A stretch of DNA of 64,000 bases from an uncultured Bacteroidia bacterium (GTDB taxonomy: Bacteria > Bacteroidota > Bacteroidia > Bacteroidales > F082): positions 434,001-498,000 of the forward strand of contig CACYHP010000001.1 in the NCBI GenBank assembly GCA_902774295.1. Direction: 5' to 3'. The position numbers and the translations under genes were made by a program. This document shows positions 1 through 9,416 of the stretch, one piece after another. The notes beneath the pieces are model-generated. The model ran no database searches. It saw only the letters and a list, made by a program, of their open reading frames with translations, and had not been told where the DNA came from. The number at the start of each line of letters is the position of its first letter. The first letter of the stretch is position 1.

Positions 1-879
1 ATTTGGGATAGGTTAAGAAGCACGGATGGATACGATTGTTGTTTTATAGACGAAACACATTTGTTTAACATTAACGAACTGACAATATTTCAGTATCTAA
101 ACAAGGAAAGCACTGCTAATCATATAGTGTATGCTATTGATAAGTCTCAGGCTGTTGGTGATTGGGGTATTGACGAAAACCTTATTACAAGCGCTTTTGG
201 TATTGGCTCGGAAGTAGAGAATAGCTATAATGTAATGTTCAGAAACTCTCCTGAAATAGTTGATTTGGCATTCTGTATTCTTTCTCATGGGGCTTCCCTT
301 TTTACAAACTTTGACAATCCATTAGATCATTTTGAGTATGGTTTTACTAATGAGCAAGAAAAAAAATGTTCATTCCCTCAATATTATTTGTATAATTCTG
401 ATGAATTAATGCTTAATGGGTTGTTCTCTCTTCTTAATGAACACTGTAGAGAACATTCAATTAAAAAGTCAAGTGTTTTGATAGCCTTCACTACAGAGAA
501 TTTGTTGCATGATGCTAAGAAAATCTCTAACGAAAGACATATCCCTTTTGAGTGTTTAACGAGTAGATGTGATATTAATACAGTAAACAAGGCAGCTCTA
601 AACAACAAATACGTATATGCGGGCATTGATTATGTCGGTGGTTTGGAATTCGAATCAGTTTTCATTGTGGGGGTTGACAAGGGGCGGGTACCACCAGAGG
701 GAGAAGAAAATCTTGAGTCAAATCATATTCTTAGTTATGCTTGGCATAATAGAATGTATGTGGCAATTACACGTGCAAAGTATTCTGTAACATTATTAGG
801 TAACAATGTGACCGGAGAAAGTCCATTGTTAGATTTGGCAAAAATATATGAATTGATAAATGTAACTGTTATTGAATAA
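1..879 (+). CDS. Superfamily 1 (UvrD-like) helicase, C-terminal part
   Basis: The reading frame is open from base 1, so the gene begins upstream of the window. The visible 292 residues start near a Walker B-like stretch (CCFIDETHLF) and continue with AIDKSQAVGDWG, which resembles motif III. The C-terminal part has the UvrD-type motifs V and VI: GLEFESVFIVGVDKGRVP followed by RMYVAITRAK. These motifs are typical of SF1 DNA helicases that couple ATP hydrolysis to strand unwinding. The N-terminal Walker A region is not in the window, so a fused nuclease domain (for example NERD) cannot be excluded. It lies on the same strand as the polysaccharide genes but is separated by 64 bases and is functionally unrelated. 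Confidence 0.8.
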   Translation: MWDRLRSTDGYDCCFIDETHLFNINELTIFQYLNKESTANHIVYAIDKSQAVGDWGIDENLITSAFGIGSEVENSYNVMFRNSPEIVDLAFCILSHGASLFTNFDNPLDHFEYGFTNEQEKKCSFPQYYLYNSDELMLNGLFSLLNEHCREHSIKKSSVLIAFTTENLLHDAKKISNERHIPFECLTSRCDINTVNKAALNNKYVYAGIDYVGGLEFESVFIVGVDKGRVPPEGEENLESNHILSYAWHNRMYVAITRAKYSVTLLGNNVTGESPLLDLAKIYELINVTVIE

Positions 880-943
880 CTATTTGTACGAAATATGAAA
901 TAATAGAAATATTTTTCTATTTTTCAGATAATCTAAAAAATCA

Positions 944-1396
944 ATGATCTTCGACCACCTCAACAACATCACTACCTACAAAGGCCTTTCTCCCGACCTC
1001 TACGAAGGCTTGAAATACTTGCGGCAAGTCTCTCCTGATATCGCTGTTGGCACTCACCAGATTAATCCACGGGTTAAAGCTATTGTGTCGGAGTATGATA
1101 CCAAAAAGGTGAATGAGCATGGTTTTGAAGCACACAAAAAGAATATCGATATTCAATATCTTTTAAAAGGCGAGGAGCGTGTGGCGTGTTTGCCTGTTGA
1201 GAAGCTGAAAGAGACGAAGCCATATAGTGAAGAAAAAGACGCTGCGTTCTTTACAGCAAGCGTTCAGCCTATAGAGATGACGTTAGGTGGTGGGTATTTT
1301 GCAATCTTCTTTCCGCAGGATGGTCATATGCCGCAGTTGTGTGTTAATGATGAGCCAATGATAGTAAAGAAGGTAGTAATAAAGGTTGAAAAATAG
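944..1396 (+). CDS. YhcH/YjgK/YiaL family protein
   Basis: A 150-residue protein matching the YhcH/YjgK/YiaL (DUF386, EbgC-like) family in length and layout. The central HKKNIDIQYLLKGEERV and the later GGGYFAIFFPQDGHMPQLC stretches carry the conserved charged and histidine residues of this beta-barrel family. Members are linked to sugar or sialic-acid catabolism and anomer handling; the substrate cannot be read here. The stop codon abuts a short GTTAAG-type repeat (family A). It stands upstream of the degraded left edge of the polysaccharide locus and may not belong to it. Confidence 0.82.
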   Translation: MIFDHLNNITTYKGLSPDLYEGLKYLRQVSPDIAVGTHQINPRVKAIVSEYDTKKVNEHGFEAHKKNIDIQYLLKGEERVACLPVEKLKETKPYSEEKDAAFFTASVQPIEMTLGGGYFAIFFPQDGHMPQLCVNDEPMIVKKVVIKVEK

Positions 1397-1426
1397 TTAG
1401 CGTTAAGGTTAACGTTAAGGTTGGAA
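1396..1426 (+). repeat. Family A repeat, copy A1 (GTTAAG/GTTAAC hexamers)
   Basis: Degenerate tandem of GTTAAG and GTTAAC units directly after the YhcH stop codon. Related copies occur at 1670, 19671, 20398 and 22500; the last three are in the opposite orientation. Confidence 0.7.
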
Positions 1427-1485
1427 GGATAAACGTAGATATTAAAGATTACAGATATCAATCATCACATACGTGACATTATAAT

Positions 1486-1674
1486 ATGAAAAGCATACTT
1501 GTTACTGGCAGTGCGGGATTCATTGGAGCGAATCTTGTGAAGCGACTCTTTAAAGATATGAAGGAGGGCACCATTGTGGGTGTTGATAACCTCAACAGCT
1601 ACTATGATGTTTCTTTGAAGGAATATCGACTCCGTGAACTTGAAGAGTTGAAGCCAGCTAACATAAAAAGTTAA
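1486..1674 (+). pseudogene. NAD-dependent sugar epimerase, N-terminal fragment
   Basis: The 62-residue product begins MKSILVTGSAGFIGANLVKR, the Rossmann NAD-binding start of extended SDR epimerases. It continues with VGVDNLNSYYDVSLKEYRL, typical of UDP-glucuronate 4-epimerases, which are normally about 340-350 residues. The frame ends abruptly at a stop codon supplied by a family A repeat (GTTAAGG) at 1670. No continuation of the epimerase was found downstream in any frame. It is therefore a 5' gene remnant, cut at the repeat. Confidence 0.8.
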
Positions 1675-1690
1675 GGTAACGTTAAGGTTT
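1670..1690 (+). repeat. Family A repeat, copy A2
   Basis: GTTAAGG units that end the epimerase fragment; same orientation as A1. The break in the epimerase coincides with this repeat, which suggests repeat-mediated recombination. Confidence 0.65.
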
Positions 1691-2253
1691 AAAATAAATC
1701 GCGGCATAATTTTACGCGCAGCTAAGCGAACATGTTTCTATCCTTCGGTTAACCTCCAGAGGGTTATAATAAAATCTTTGAAACACGCATAACACATAAA
1801 AACATCATATATCAAGGCTCCAATATCAGTCACATATTCAGATCAACAGCTCCATATCATCGTCGAGGAATTCATTACCATGCAGCTCTGTGAGTTCACT
1901 TTCAAAGGTGGTGTGCTCGTACATTCTTTATCGCGCGATGGAAGAAAGAAACCGCTGGCGGCAATATTTACGATAGCAATCTGTTAGAATCAAAAGATTG
2001 TGATAGAGTTAGCTGTATTTTGGAAAAGATTGTTGGTGAAGGTAGAATTGAAAAGGTTAAAACAAAGTTTATAAAGAAATAGCGGTCACTGATCTTTACG
2101 CGCAGTCAGAGCCGCACGTGGGGCAGGAGGGTCTCCCGCACGGCCTGATGCCCTAATCATAGGGGCGGGTATCTCGCTGTCTCTCATAAATATAAGGTTC
2201 AATAACAGCGGGCCGCCTTTTAAAAAGCAATTAAGTTATTAATATTAAATATA
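1691..2253 (+). other. Gene debris between broken sugar-nucleotide genes
   Basis: No intact gene is visible. An open stretch at 1921-2082 (+) encodes about 53 residues ending EGRIEKVKTKFIKK; it looks like the C-terminus of a lost gene but I do not recognise the family. A 28-codon minus-strand frame at 1838-1924 is also present without recognisable homology. The motif TTTACGCGCAG occurs twice (about 1710 and 2094). The stretch is best read as decayed remains at the edge of the polysaccharide locus. Confidence 0.5.
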
Positions 2254-2831
2254 ATGATTAATGTTGGAATTATCGGATGTGGCTTCGTAGGCGGAGCGTT
2301 GAAACATTGGCTGGAGCATAACAATCCGGAATGCAAGCTTTTCATCAGCGACCCACCAAAGGGATATAACGACGATTTGAGCAAGATCGACATCGCCTTC
2401 GTGCAGATTCATGTTCTTACTGAAGACGACGGCACTCAGGATCTCACTCTGATGAAGGAGATTATCACCAAGCTTCCTGATGTCCCTGTGTTCGTCCGCA
2501 CCACTATTCTCCCTGGCTCGAGCGAGATGCTTACGAAAGAAACAGGTCACCAGGTGTGCTACATGCCTGAATTTCTCACTGAGCGCACAACTGCGAGCAG
2601 ATGGGAGCCGACTGGCGCAAGGTTCACACTGGCATTCTCCTTTCTGGCTATATCAGCGACACTCACACCTACGTTCCCGGCCCAGATGGCAAATTCGGCT
2701 ACGGTGGCAAATGCTTCCCGAAGGACGTGAACGCTTTTACTAAGATGACAGAAGGAACGCCATTAGGAAAGCTTTTGGAGCATTTACACGAGTTGAATGT
2801 GCATTTCAGAGGGGAAGAGGAGCATATATAA
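2254..2831 (+). pseudogene. UDP-glucose/GDP-mannose dehydrogenase family, internally deleted and frameshifted
   Basis: The first part (2254 to about 2590) encodes MINVGIIGCGFVGGALKHW, the NAD-binding start, and reaches CYMPEFLTERT, the conserved PEFLTE motif. After that the reading frame changes. The +3-frame continuation at about 2601-2831 encodes ADWRKVHTG and then VPGPDGKFGYGGKCFPKD, which contains the GGKCFPKD catalytic-cysteine motif. In intact relatives roughly 80-100 residues lie between these two parts. The gene therefore lost its central segment and its frame, and cannot make a working enzyme. An intact dehydrogenase (wecC type) lies at 6207. Confidence 0.82.
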
Positions 2832-2880
2832 CATGCTTTATTAAATGCTTATCAACAAATTGCTTATTTTAATATAAAAT

Positions 2881-4992
2881 ATGAGAAAGCATAGAGGGTT
2901 TAATATAGTTATCAGTATACTTTTGTTGTTGATTTGTAGCTTATTTCTACAGTCAAGCATAATAATGTCGGGTGATATACTAAAGTATGAAACTGATGCG
3001 CAATACACATGTAGTCACCATACTGAGAACAATCAAAATACTATTAAGGGTTTTGAGGAATTTTCACATGATGAAACTGGTATTGTAGTTTTGCGTGGTG
3101 ACAAATCATTTGCTTCACAAGTTAATTTGCCAAATACAATTTACGAAATACATAATAGCTTTAATTTAGATGGACAATCAATAACAATTCCTCAGGGTTG
3201 TGTACTGTACATAAAAGGTGGTAGCGTATATAATGGTATTATCATAGGTCAAGATTCGGAATTGGTATTAATTGCTGGTACTCTTAACTGCAAACTTGCC
3301 GGATCATTTAAAAATGAAAGCATTCACATGGAATGGTTTGGTATAAAATCAGGTAAAGACTACACAAAACATAATGATACAATAATACAAACTTATATTA
3401 TTCCCACTATGGAAAACATAGGGAATACACTATATATGAACCCACAGACACAATTGTATTTTAGCAAACAAATTGTCTTTAACGGTTCATACGAGTTGGA
3501 TTTAAAAGGTCAATTATGCTATGATGGCCCTCTTGTAGCCACAGCCGTTTCAATTGGCACTTCTGATTCTAGGGTATTTGGGAAAAATTTCACAATACAT
3601 TCTGTAAAAGCCGCAACTGGAACAGGTTTCTATAATAAAGGAAGAATTGAAGATAATGTTGGAGTTTGTCTATGGAATTTAAAACAATGTAACATCACAT
3701 TAGACGAAGTTCTAAATTTTGGGTATTGTGTTCGCTTGTGCGGAAATATCGGCGGTTGCAGTTCTAATATTATTCATTTTACACGAATAGGAGGTGGGTG
3801 CTATTATGGCATTCATTGTTGCTCTTATGATACTGGTTGGGTAAACGAGAACTCATTTTATGGTAAGGCAATTATTAATTACACGAGTAATCCTGCTAAA
3901 GATGTAATGTGTGCTATTTGGTTGGATGCAAGAGGAAAATATTCGTGCAACTCAAATGTTTTCTTTGACCCCAATGTCGAAAATTGTTATTGTGTTATTA
4001 AGCTTACTAATGCCATGTACAATATAGTTCATGATGCAAGAGCAGAGCATATCACAAAATCTTTATTAATTGAGGGAAGAAGCAAAAACAATATATTATA
4101 CTGTAAATATTGGGACAAAAACGGCGACTACAGTTCATATGGTAGTAATAAAGTAATAAAACAAAGCGAAATGATACCACCACTTGTCCAGGTGTTTTCT
4201 GAGCAAATTGGACAACCGAATATGTCTCATTATGGTGTGTGTTTTCGAGTTGGTGGCCTTAGGGCTCAAGCAAAAGTTAATGGCGATTATGTTTTCGGAA
4301 AGATTGTAGAAATAGCCGATCCTACTAAAGATATTAATGTCGAGTTTGTTTTTCAACAACCAGGTAGGTTTTGTGTAGTTATGTTAAACGATGACTATAC
4401 TATTAAATCTGTTAGTGATGCAGAAAACTATATTCTGAATAGTGACGTTACTGTTGTGCCGATTAATGATATTATTAGAGGTGGTTACGATGCGCGGAGA
4501 ATTAGTATACATCTTTCGAAAAACTGCAAAAAAATGCTTGTCGGGACAGATAGTTGTTCCAGTAATGGGGATGTAGTCTCAATGAACGTTTATTCTGACA
4601 ATCTGTTGGTTGATGATTTATATACATCAAACAATAATGTTTTTACATTAAATAAAAAGGTTGGGATAGATGCTTTTTATTATAAGAATTCATCGGATAA
4701 TTTTTTATCTCGTATTGGTACGATACAGATTTATAGCACATTTGACCTAGAAATGAAAACATTAAATTTGAATAAGAAGTTAATATATATTGGGCAAAGT
4801 GGTTGTTTTATAAATGGAACAGTTGATGTTACTGGAGCCACGATTTATCCGAATTACAATGCTTTAATAGAGGGTTCCAAGTTGGTTGTTCAAGGAATCC
4901 CCGCAGCAGGAACTTTTTATTTTCAAAAAGGCAAACCAACATGGAGTAATGGAAGCACATGGGTGGATGCAAATGGTCAGCAAATAGAATAA
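2881..4992 (+). CDS. Secreted or membrane-anchored protein, probable right-handed beta-helix
   Basis: 703 residues with a hydrophobic N-terminal segment at about 8-28 that could be a signal anchor. The body is rich in short beta-prone runs with Gly, Asn and Ile, for example IPQGCVLYIKGGSVYNGIIIG near residue 115. Such runs suggest a pectate-lyase-like beta-helix of the sort found in polysaccharide-binding or -cleaving proteins. I see no catalytic motif. It sits at the start of the intact part of the polysaccharide locus, 20 bases before the wecB-like gene. AT-rich codon use differs from the more GC-rich sugar-nucleotide genes. Function is unassigned. Confidence 0.6.
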   Translation: MRKHRGFNIVISILLLLICSLFLQSSIIMSGDILKYETDAQYTCSHHTENNQNTIKGFEEFSHDETGIVVLRGDKSFASQVNLPNTIYEIHNSFNLDGQSITIPQGCVLYIKGGSVYNGIIIGQDSELVLIAGTLNCKLAGSFKNESIHMEWFGIKSGKDYTKHNDTIIQTYIIPTMENIGNTLYMNPQTQLYFSKQIVFNGSYELDLKGQLCYDGPLVATAVSIGTSDSRVFGKNFTIHSVKAATGTGFYNKGRIEDNVGVCLWNLKQCNITLDEVLNFGYCVRLCGNIGGCSSNIIHFTRIGGGCYYGIHCCSYDTGWVNENSFYGKAIINYTSNPAKDVMCAIWLDARGKYSCNSNVFFDPNVENCYCVIKLTNAMYNIVHDARAEHITKSLLIEGRSKNNILYCKYWDKNGDYSSYGSNKVIKQSEMIPPLVQVFSEQIGQPNMSHYGVCFRVGGLRAQAKVNGDYVFGKIVEIADPTKDINVEFVFQQPGRFCVVMLNDDYTIKSVSDAENYILNSDVTVVPINDIIRGGYDARRISIHLSKNCKKMLVGTDSCSSNGDVVSMNVYSDNLLVDDLYTSNNNVFTLNKKVGIDAFYYKNSSDNFLSRIGTIQIYSTFDLEMKTLNLNKKLIYIGQSGCFINGTVDVTGATIYPNYNALIEGSKLVVQGIPAAGTFYFQKGKPTWSNGSTWVDANGQQIE

Positions 4993-5012
4993 GAATAATT
5001 TAAGAAATAGTC

Positions 5013-6188
5013 ATGAAGAAAGTAATGCTAGTATTTGGAACTCGCCCGGAGGCCATTAAAATGTGCCCTTTGGTAAAAGAGTTCCAGAAGTATCCAGCTG
5101 AATTTGAAACTATAGTATGTGTTACTGGTCAGCATAGAGAAATGTTAGACCAAGTACTTACAATATTTGATGTGAAGCCAGATTATGACCTCAACATCAT
5201 GAAGCAAGGACAGGATTTGTATGACGTTACAGCACGCGTCTTGACAGGTATGCGTGATGTTTTTAAAGAGTGCAAACCTGATGTGGTTTTGGTGCATGGT
5301 GACACCACTACAAGCACTGCTGCTGCATTGGCTGCATTCTATCAGCAGATTCCTGTAGGACATGTTGAGGCTGGACTCAGAACACACAATATCTATAGCC
5401 CTTGGCCAGAGGAGATGAATCGACAGATCACTGGTCGTATAGCTACATATAATTTCGCACCGACTCCACTTTCGGAAAGCAATCTGAAAGAAGAGAAAGC
5501 TCAAGGCGAAATCTTTGTGACAGGTAACACCGTTATAGATGCATTACACATGGTCGTGAATAAACTCAAGACCGATAAAGCCCTGGCTGATGAGCAGACT
5601 AATGTGTTGAAGAACGCAGGTTACGACGTGAATCGTCTTGCCAATGGAAAAAAGTTGGTTCTTATCACCGGTCATCGCCGCGAGAACTTTGGTGATGGTT
5701 TTATCAGCATGGTGACAGCAATGAAAGATCTTTCGGAGAAATATCCTGAAGTTGATTTTGTATATCCAATGCATTTGAACCCTAATGTCCGCAAGCCTAT
5801 TCATGAAGTGTTTGGTGAAGATTTGACACGCTCTAATTTTTTCTTTATTGAACCTCTTCAGTACTTGGAGTTTGTGTATCTGATGGAGAAATCAACAGTT
5901 GTTCTCACAGATTCCGGTGGTATTCAGGAAGAAGCCCCAGGTTTAGGCAAGCCGGTTCTCGTTATGCGCGATACAACAGAAAGACCGGAAGCATTGAAGA
6001 GTGGCACTGTTCATTTGGTGGGCACAAATCATGACTTGATTGTTAATGAGGTCTCAACATTGCTTGACAATGCAAAAGCTTATGAACGCATGTCGAAAGC
6101 TGTTAATCCTTATGGTGATGGCAAGGCTTGCGACCGAATAGTATGCGCACTCAAAGGTGAAAAAGTAGAAAGATACGAAATAAAATAA
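5013..6188 (+). CDS. wecB: UDP-N-acetylglucosamine 2-epimerase (non-hydrolysing)
   Basis: 391 residues, the usual length of WecB/MnaA. It converts UDP-GlcNAc to UDP-ManNAc in the cytoplasm. Diagnostic motifs are FGTRPEAIKMCPL at residues 8-20, GHRRENFG near 220 and DSGGIQEEAPGLGKPVLVMR near 300. The next gene encodes the matching UDP-ManNAc dehydrogenase after an 18-base gap, so the pair makes UDP-ManNAcA for the surface polysaccharide. Confidence 0.95.
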   Translation: MKKVMLVFGTRPEAIKMCPLVKEFQKYPAEFETIVCVTGQHREMLDQVLTIFDVKPDYDLNIMKQGQDLYDVTARVLTGMRDVFKECKPDVVLVHGDTTTSTAAALAAFYQQIPVGHVEAGLRTHNIYSPWPEEMNRQITGRIATYNFAPTPLSESNLKEEKAQGEIFVTGNTVIDALHMVVNKLKTDKALADEQTNVLKNAGYDVNRLANGKKLVLITGHRRENFGDGFISMVTAMKDLSEKYPEVDFVYPMHLNPNVRKPIHEVFGEDLTRSNFFFIEPLQYLEFVYLMEKSTVVLTDSGGIQEEAPGLGKPVLVMRDTTERPEALKSGTVHLVGTNHDLIVNEVSTLLDNAKAYERMSKAVNPYGDGKACDRIVCALKGEKVERYEIK

Positions 6189-6206
6189 TAATTAAAATAT
6201 AACAAA

Positions 6207-7430
6207 ATGATAAACGTTATTGGACTCGGCTATATTGGATTGCCGACAGCTCTTATGATGGCTTCTCATGGAGTAGAAGTTATCGGAACGGATTATAACA
6301 AAGAACTGGTTGCCACATTGAATGCAGGCAAAACAACTTTTAAAGAAGACGGTTTGGACGAACTGTTCCAGGAAGCCTTGGCAAAAGGCATCAAGTTCAC
6401 GACCGAATATCAGAAGACTGATATGTACATAGTGAGCGTGCCAACTCCATACGACAAGTTTTCAAAGAAAGTTGATGCTTGCTATGTTGTTGCAGCAGTT
6501 AAAGAAGTTATGAAGGTTTGTCCAAAGGGAGCAACAGTCGTTGTTGAATCTACAGTTTCTCCAGGTACCATTGATAAGTATGTCCGCCCTGTGATTGAGG
6601 CTAACGGATTCAAAATCGGTGTGGATATCAATCTTGTTCATGCTCCAGAACGTATTATTCCTGGTAACATGGTGTATGAATTGCTTCACAACAACCGTAC
6701 TATTGGCGCCGACAATCGCGAAATTGGTGAAAAAGTTAAGAAATATTACGCTTCATTCTGCCAAGGTGAGATTGTCGTAACAGACATTAGAACTGCTGAA
6801 ATGACAAAGGTTGTGGAGAACACATATCGTGCTGTAAATATTGCTTTTGCGAACGAATTGTCAAGAATTTGCCGCCACGACAATATGGATGTTTACGAAA
6901 TCATCCGCATCTGCAACATGCATCCACGTGTCAATATTCTTCAGCCAGGTCCTGGTGTTGGTGGCCACTGCATTTCGGTTGACCCTTGGTTCCTCGTTGG
7001 CGATTATCCGCAGTTGGCAAAAGTTATCGACGAGTCAATGAAAACTAACGACAGCCAACCAATATTTGTGCTTGAACGTATTTATGAGATCATGAAAGAG
7101 CACAATATCACAGACAACAGAAGAGTTGGTTTGTATGGCATTACATATAAAGAAAACGTCGATGATGTTCGTGAAAGTCCAACACTTCAAATGCTTGACA
7201 TTCAGGAACGTCATCTGGCTCGCCCTTTGAAGAGTTTTGACCCATTCTTCACAAATAAGGAGATTGTGCCGAACCAGATTCTTGATTTCGACCAGTTCTT
7301 GAATGAAGTTGACATGGTTGTGATTATGGTTAAACACGATCATATCAAGCAGAGTTGGGACAAGCTTAAGGGCAAGGTAATTTTGGATTGCCATAATATT
7401 TGCCCGTTGGAGGGGGTGTATCATATATAA
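6207..7430 (+). CDS. wecC: UDP-N-acetyl-D-mannosamine dehydrogenase
   Basis: 407 residues of the UDP-glucose/GDP-mannose dehydrogenase family. It oxidises UDP-ManNAc to UDP-ManNAcA with two NAD+. The NAD-binding start GLGYIGLPTALMMASHG (about 5-21), the STVSPGT motif, HAPERIIPGN and the catalytic-cysteine region GPGVGGHCISVDPW (Cys near 255) are all present. It follows wecB directly, which supports ManNAcA rather than glucuronate as product. This gene is intact, unlike the related pseudogene at 2254. Confidence 0.93.
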   Translation: MINVIGLGYIGLPTALMMASHGVEVIGTDYNKELVATLNAGKTTFKEDGLDELFQEALAKGIKFTTEYQKTDMYIVSVPTPYDKFSKKVDACYVVAAVKEVMKVCPKGATVVVESTVSPGTIDKYVRPVIEANGFKIGVDINLVHAPERIIPGNMVYELLHNNRTIGADNREIGEKVKKYYASFCQGEIVVTDIRTAEMTKVVENTYRAVNIAFANELSRICRHDNMDVYEIIRICNMHPRVNILQPGPGVGGHCISVDPWFLVGDYPQLAKVIDESMKTNDSQPIFVLERIYEIMKEHNITDNRRVGLYGITYKENVDDVRESPTLQMLDIQERHLARPLKSFDPFFTNKEIVPNQILDFDQFLNEVDMVVIMVKHDHIKQSWDKLKGKVILDCHNICPLEGVYHI

Positions 7431-7461
7431 TACCTGAGCATAACGCACAATTATTTAATGT

Positions 7462-8085
7462 ATGAAACTAATAAAGAATTTATTGTTTTATATAATCACT
7501 CCAATCTTATATCTTTTTTCACTTATAATCTGGCATAATCTTTTGCTTTTTAAGAAGTATTTGTATAACAGAAAAGATAACAATTCTATTATCCATAGAA
7601 GTCTGGTGGCCATTTACAACATACGAATAAGTAAAAAAGGCAGTTATATCGGTTATAAAGCAATCCTTAATGACATTCCTGTTTTCCCTCATGGGATACT
7701 TGGAGTTTTTATTTCAGATGGTGCGATAATTGGTCGTAATTGTGTGATTTATCATCAAGTTACTATTGGCTCAAATACCTTATCTGGAAATTCTCATTTT
7801 GGAAGTCCTATCATAGGAGATAATGTGTTGATGGGTGCTGGCGCAAAAATTATCGGCAAAGTTAAAGTTGGAAACAATGTTAGAATAGGAGCTAATGCAG
7901 TCGTGGCACGTGACATTCCTGATAATTGTGTTGTTGTCAGCACTGGACGTGTGATTCAAAAGGAAGAAACTCTCGATAATAGATTTTATTCGTATAGAGG
8001 TGGGTCTTGGGGTTATTTCCAAAATGGAAAATTTATTAAGGATGAAAGTATTATTCTTAGTAATTCAGTAAATAATAATAAGTAA
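7462..8085 (+). CDS. Serine acetyltransferase-like left-handed beta-helix acyltransferase
   Basis: 207 residues with an N-terminal hydrophobic helix (about 8-25) and hexapeptide repeats of the left-handed beta-helix from about 70 to 165. Examples are GAIIGRNCVIYHQVTIGSN and GVLMGAG-like turns. The arrangement resembles CysE-type acetyltransferases commonly found in capsule clusters, where they O-acetylate sugars. The HFGSPIIGDNV segment is typical of the serine-acetyltransferase subgroup. A role in decorating the polysaccharide is inferred from context. Confidence 0.8.
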   Translation: MKLIKNLLFYIITPILYLFSLIIWHNLLLFKKYLYNRKDNNSIIHRSLVAIYNIRISKKGSYIGYKAILNDIPVFPHGILGVFISDGAIIGRNCVIYHQVTIGSNTLSGNSHFGSPIIGDNVLMGAGAKIIGKVKVGNNVRIGANAVVARDIPDNCVVVSTGRVIQKEETLDNRFYSYRGGSWGYFQNGKFIKDESIILSNSVNNNK

Positions 8086-8099
8086 TACTCAAAACATTT

Positions 8100-9416
8100 A
8101 TGTTTCAAACATCTTATAATCAAATAAAGCATAAATTGTTGTCAAGTTCTATTTTCAAAGATTCTTTTTGGGCAGTATTTGGCAACGGTTTGGGACACTT
8201 CCTGCTGTTATTGGCAGGAATAGTGATTGCAAGGTTTTTGGGAAAGGATGTTTATGGAGAATATGGTGTTGTCAAAACAACAATGTTTCATATTGCTTCT
8301 TTTGCGACACTTGGTCTGGGCTTTACAGCGACTCGATTTGTAGCAAAGTATAAGGATGATGCTCCGCTTCTTAAAGGATCTATATTTTCATCTGTTATAA
8401 TTACTATAATCTCCAGTTTCGTTCTATGTATAATCCTAATTGCGTTCTCGGTTCCTCTTGCAAATTATCTTGAAGAACCTGCATTATCAATGCCTTTCCG
8501 TTTCTTGGGTATTATCATTATTGCCAGGGCATTGAATACGACAACTGGTGCAATATTGGCTGGCACTAAGAATTTTAAAGCTGTTGGAATAAACAATATT
8601 GTTTCTGGAGTAAGCATGCTCGCAACGGGTGTGCTTTTTACATACTTCTGGGGCTTAAATGGTTCTTTGTCTGCATTGCTGTTTTCACAACTTCTCTTAT
8701 GTTTGCTCAATTTTGTTTCAATTAATAAAAACACACTATCAAAGATAAGACATATAATAAAGCAAAACCAATATTCCACTTTATTACGTTTTACTATACC
8801 AGTTGCGTTGCAAGAGTTATCATACACAATATCTCATTGGGGAGTATTAATGTTTCTTGCTAAGTTTTGCGATATGGGTGAAGTTGGTATTTATACTGCA
8901 GCTAACCAATGGAATACTGTTATACAATTTATCCCGGCATTTCTATTCAACGTTGTGTTATCATATTTATCTGGGTCAGAAACATTAAAGGAGCAAAAGA
9001 AGATACTTAAACTTATGCTACTTGTAAATCTGTTATCTACTTTAATACCTGTTGTACTTATCTATGTTTTTTCAGGTGTCATCACTTCGTTTTATGGAAG
9101 CACTTTTGTTGGTATGAAAGATGTTATGAATATCATCATGTTTTCAACTATATTCGACTGTATGAGCAAGGTGTTTCATTCAAACATGATATCAGAGGGG
9201 AAAAACTGGACATTATTTGTAATTAGAACAATTAGGGATTTGACGCTTCTTATTGTTACATACAATATATTGTCAAATACAAGCGGAATAAACGGAGCAT
9301 ATAATTTTGCCTGGATATCTTTTTCCGTATGTGTTGGCTATTTTATCCTGATGGCTTCGGAATACATTTTGACACATAGAGATAAATCAAATGTGAGACA
9401 AAATAGTTGTACCTGA
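8100..9416 (+). CDS. Polysaccharide flippase (Wzx-like)
   Basis: 438 residues, nearly all in hydrophobic segments (about 12), of the MOP/polysaccharide-synthase flippase superfamily. The N-terminal FWAVFGNGLGHFLLLLAGIVIARFLGKDVYGEYGV is characteristic of the family (shown in parts: GIVIARFLGKDVYGEYG at about 41-57). It moves lipid-linked repeat units across the inner membrane. Its stop codon overlaps the start of the next gene (TGATG), indicating translational coupling with the putative polymerase. Confidence 0.9.
   Translation: MFQTSYNQIKHKLLSSSIFKDSFWAVFGNGLGHFLLLLAGIVIARFLGKDVYGEYGVVKTTMFHIASFATLGLGFTATRFVAKYKDDAPLLKGSIFSSVIITIISSFVLCIILIAFSVPLANYLEEPALSMPFRFLGIIIIARALNTTTGAILAGTKNFKAVGINNIVSGVSMLATGVLFTYFWGLNGSLSALLFSQLLLCLLNFVSINKNTLSKIRHIIKQNQYSTLLRFTIPVALQELSYTISHWGVLMFLAKFCDMGEVGIYTAANQWNTVIQFIPAFLFNVVLSYLSGSETLKEQKKILKLMLLVNLLSTLIPVVLIYVFSGVITSFYGSTFVGMKDVMNIIMFSTIFDCMSKVFHSNMISEGKNWTLFVIRTIRDLTLLIVTYNILSNTSGINGAYNFAWISFSVCVGYFILMASEYILTHRDKSNVRQNSCT

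Noticed and set aside
1396..1690. Telomere-like or replication-origin repeats
   Set aside because: GTTAAGG units also occur inside coding sequence and in both orientations; no dnaA, parA or rep gene is near.
2480..2743. 87-codon overlapping frame within the broken dehydrogenase
   Set aside because: It is a third-frame reading of pseudogene sequence; the two other frames carry the conserved dehydrogenase motifs.
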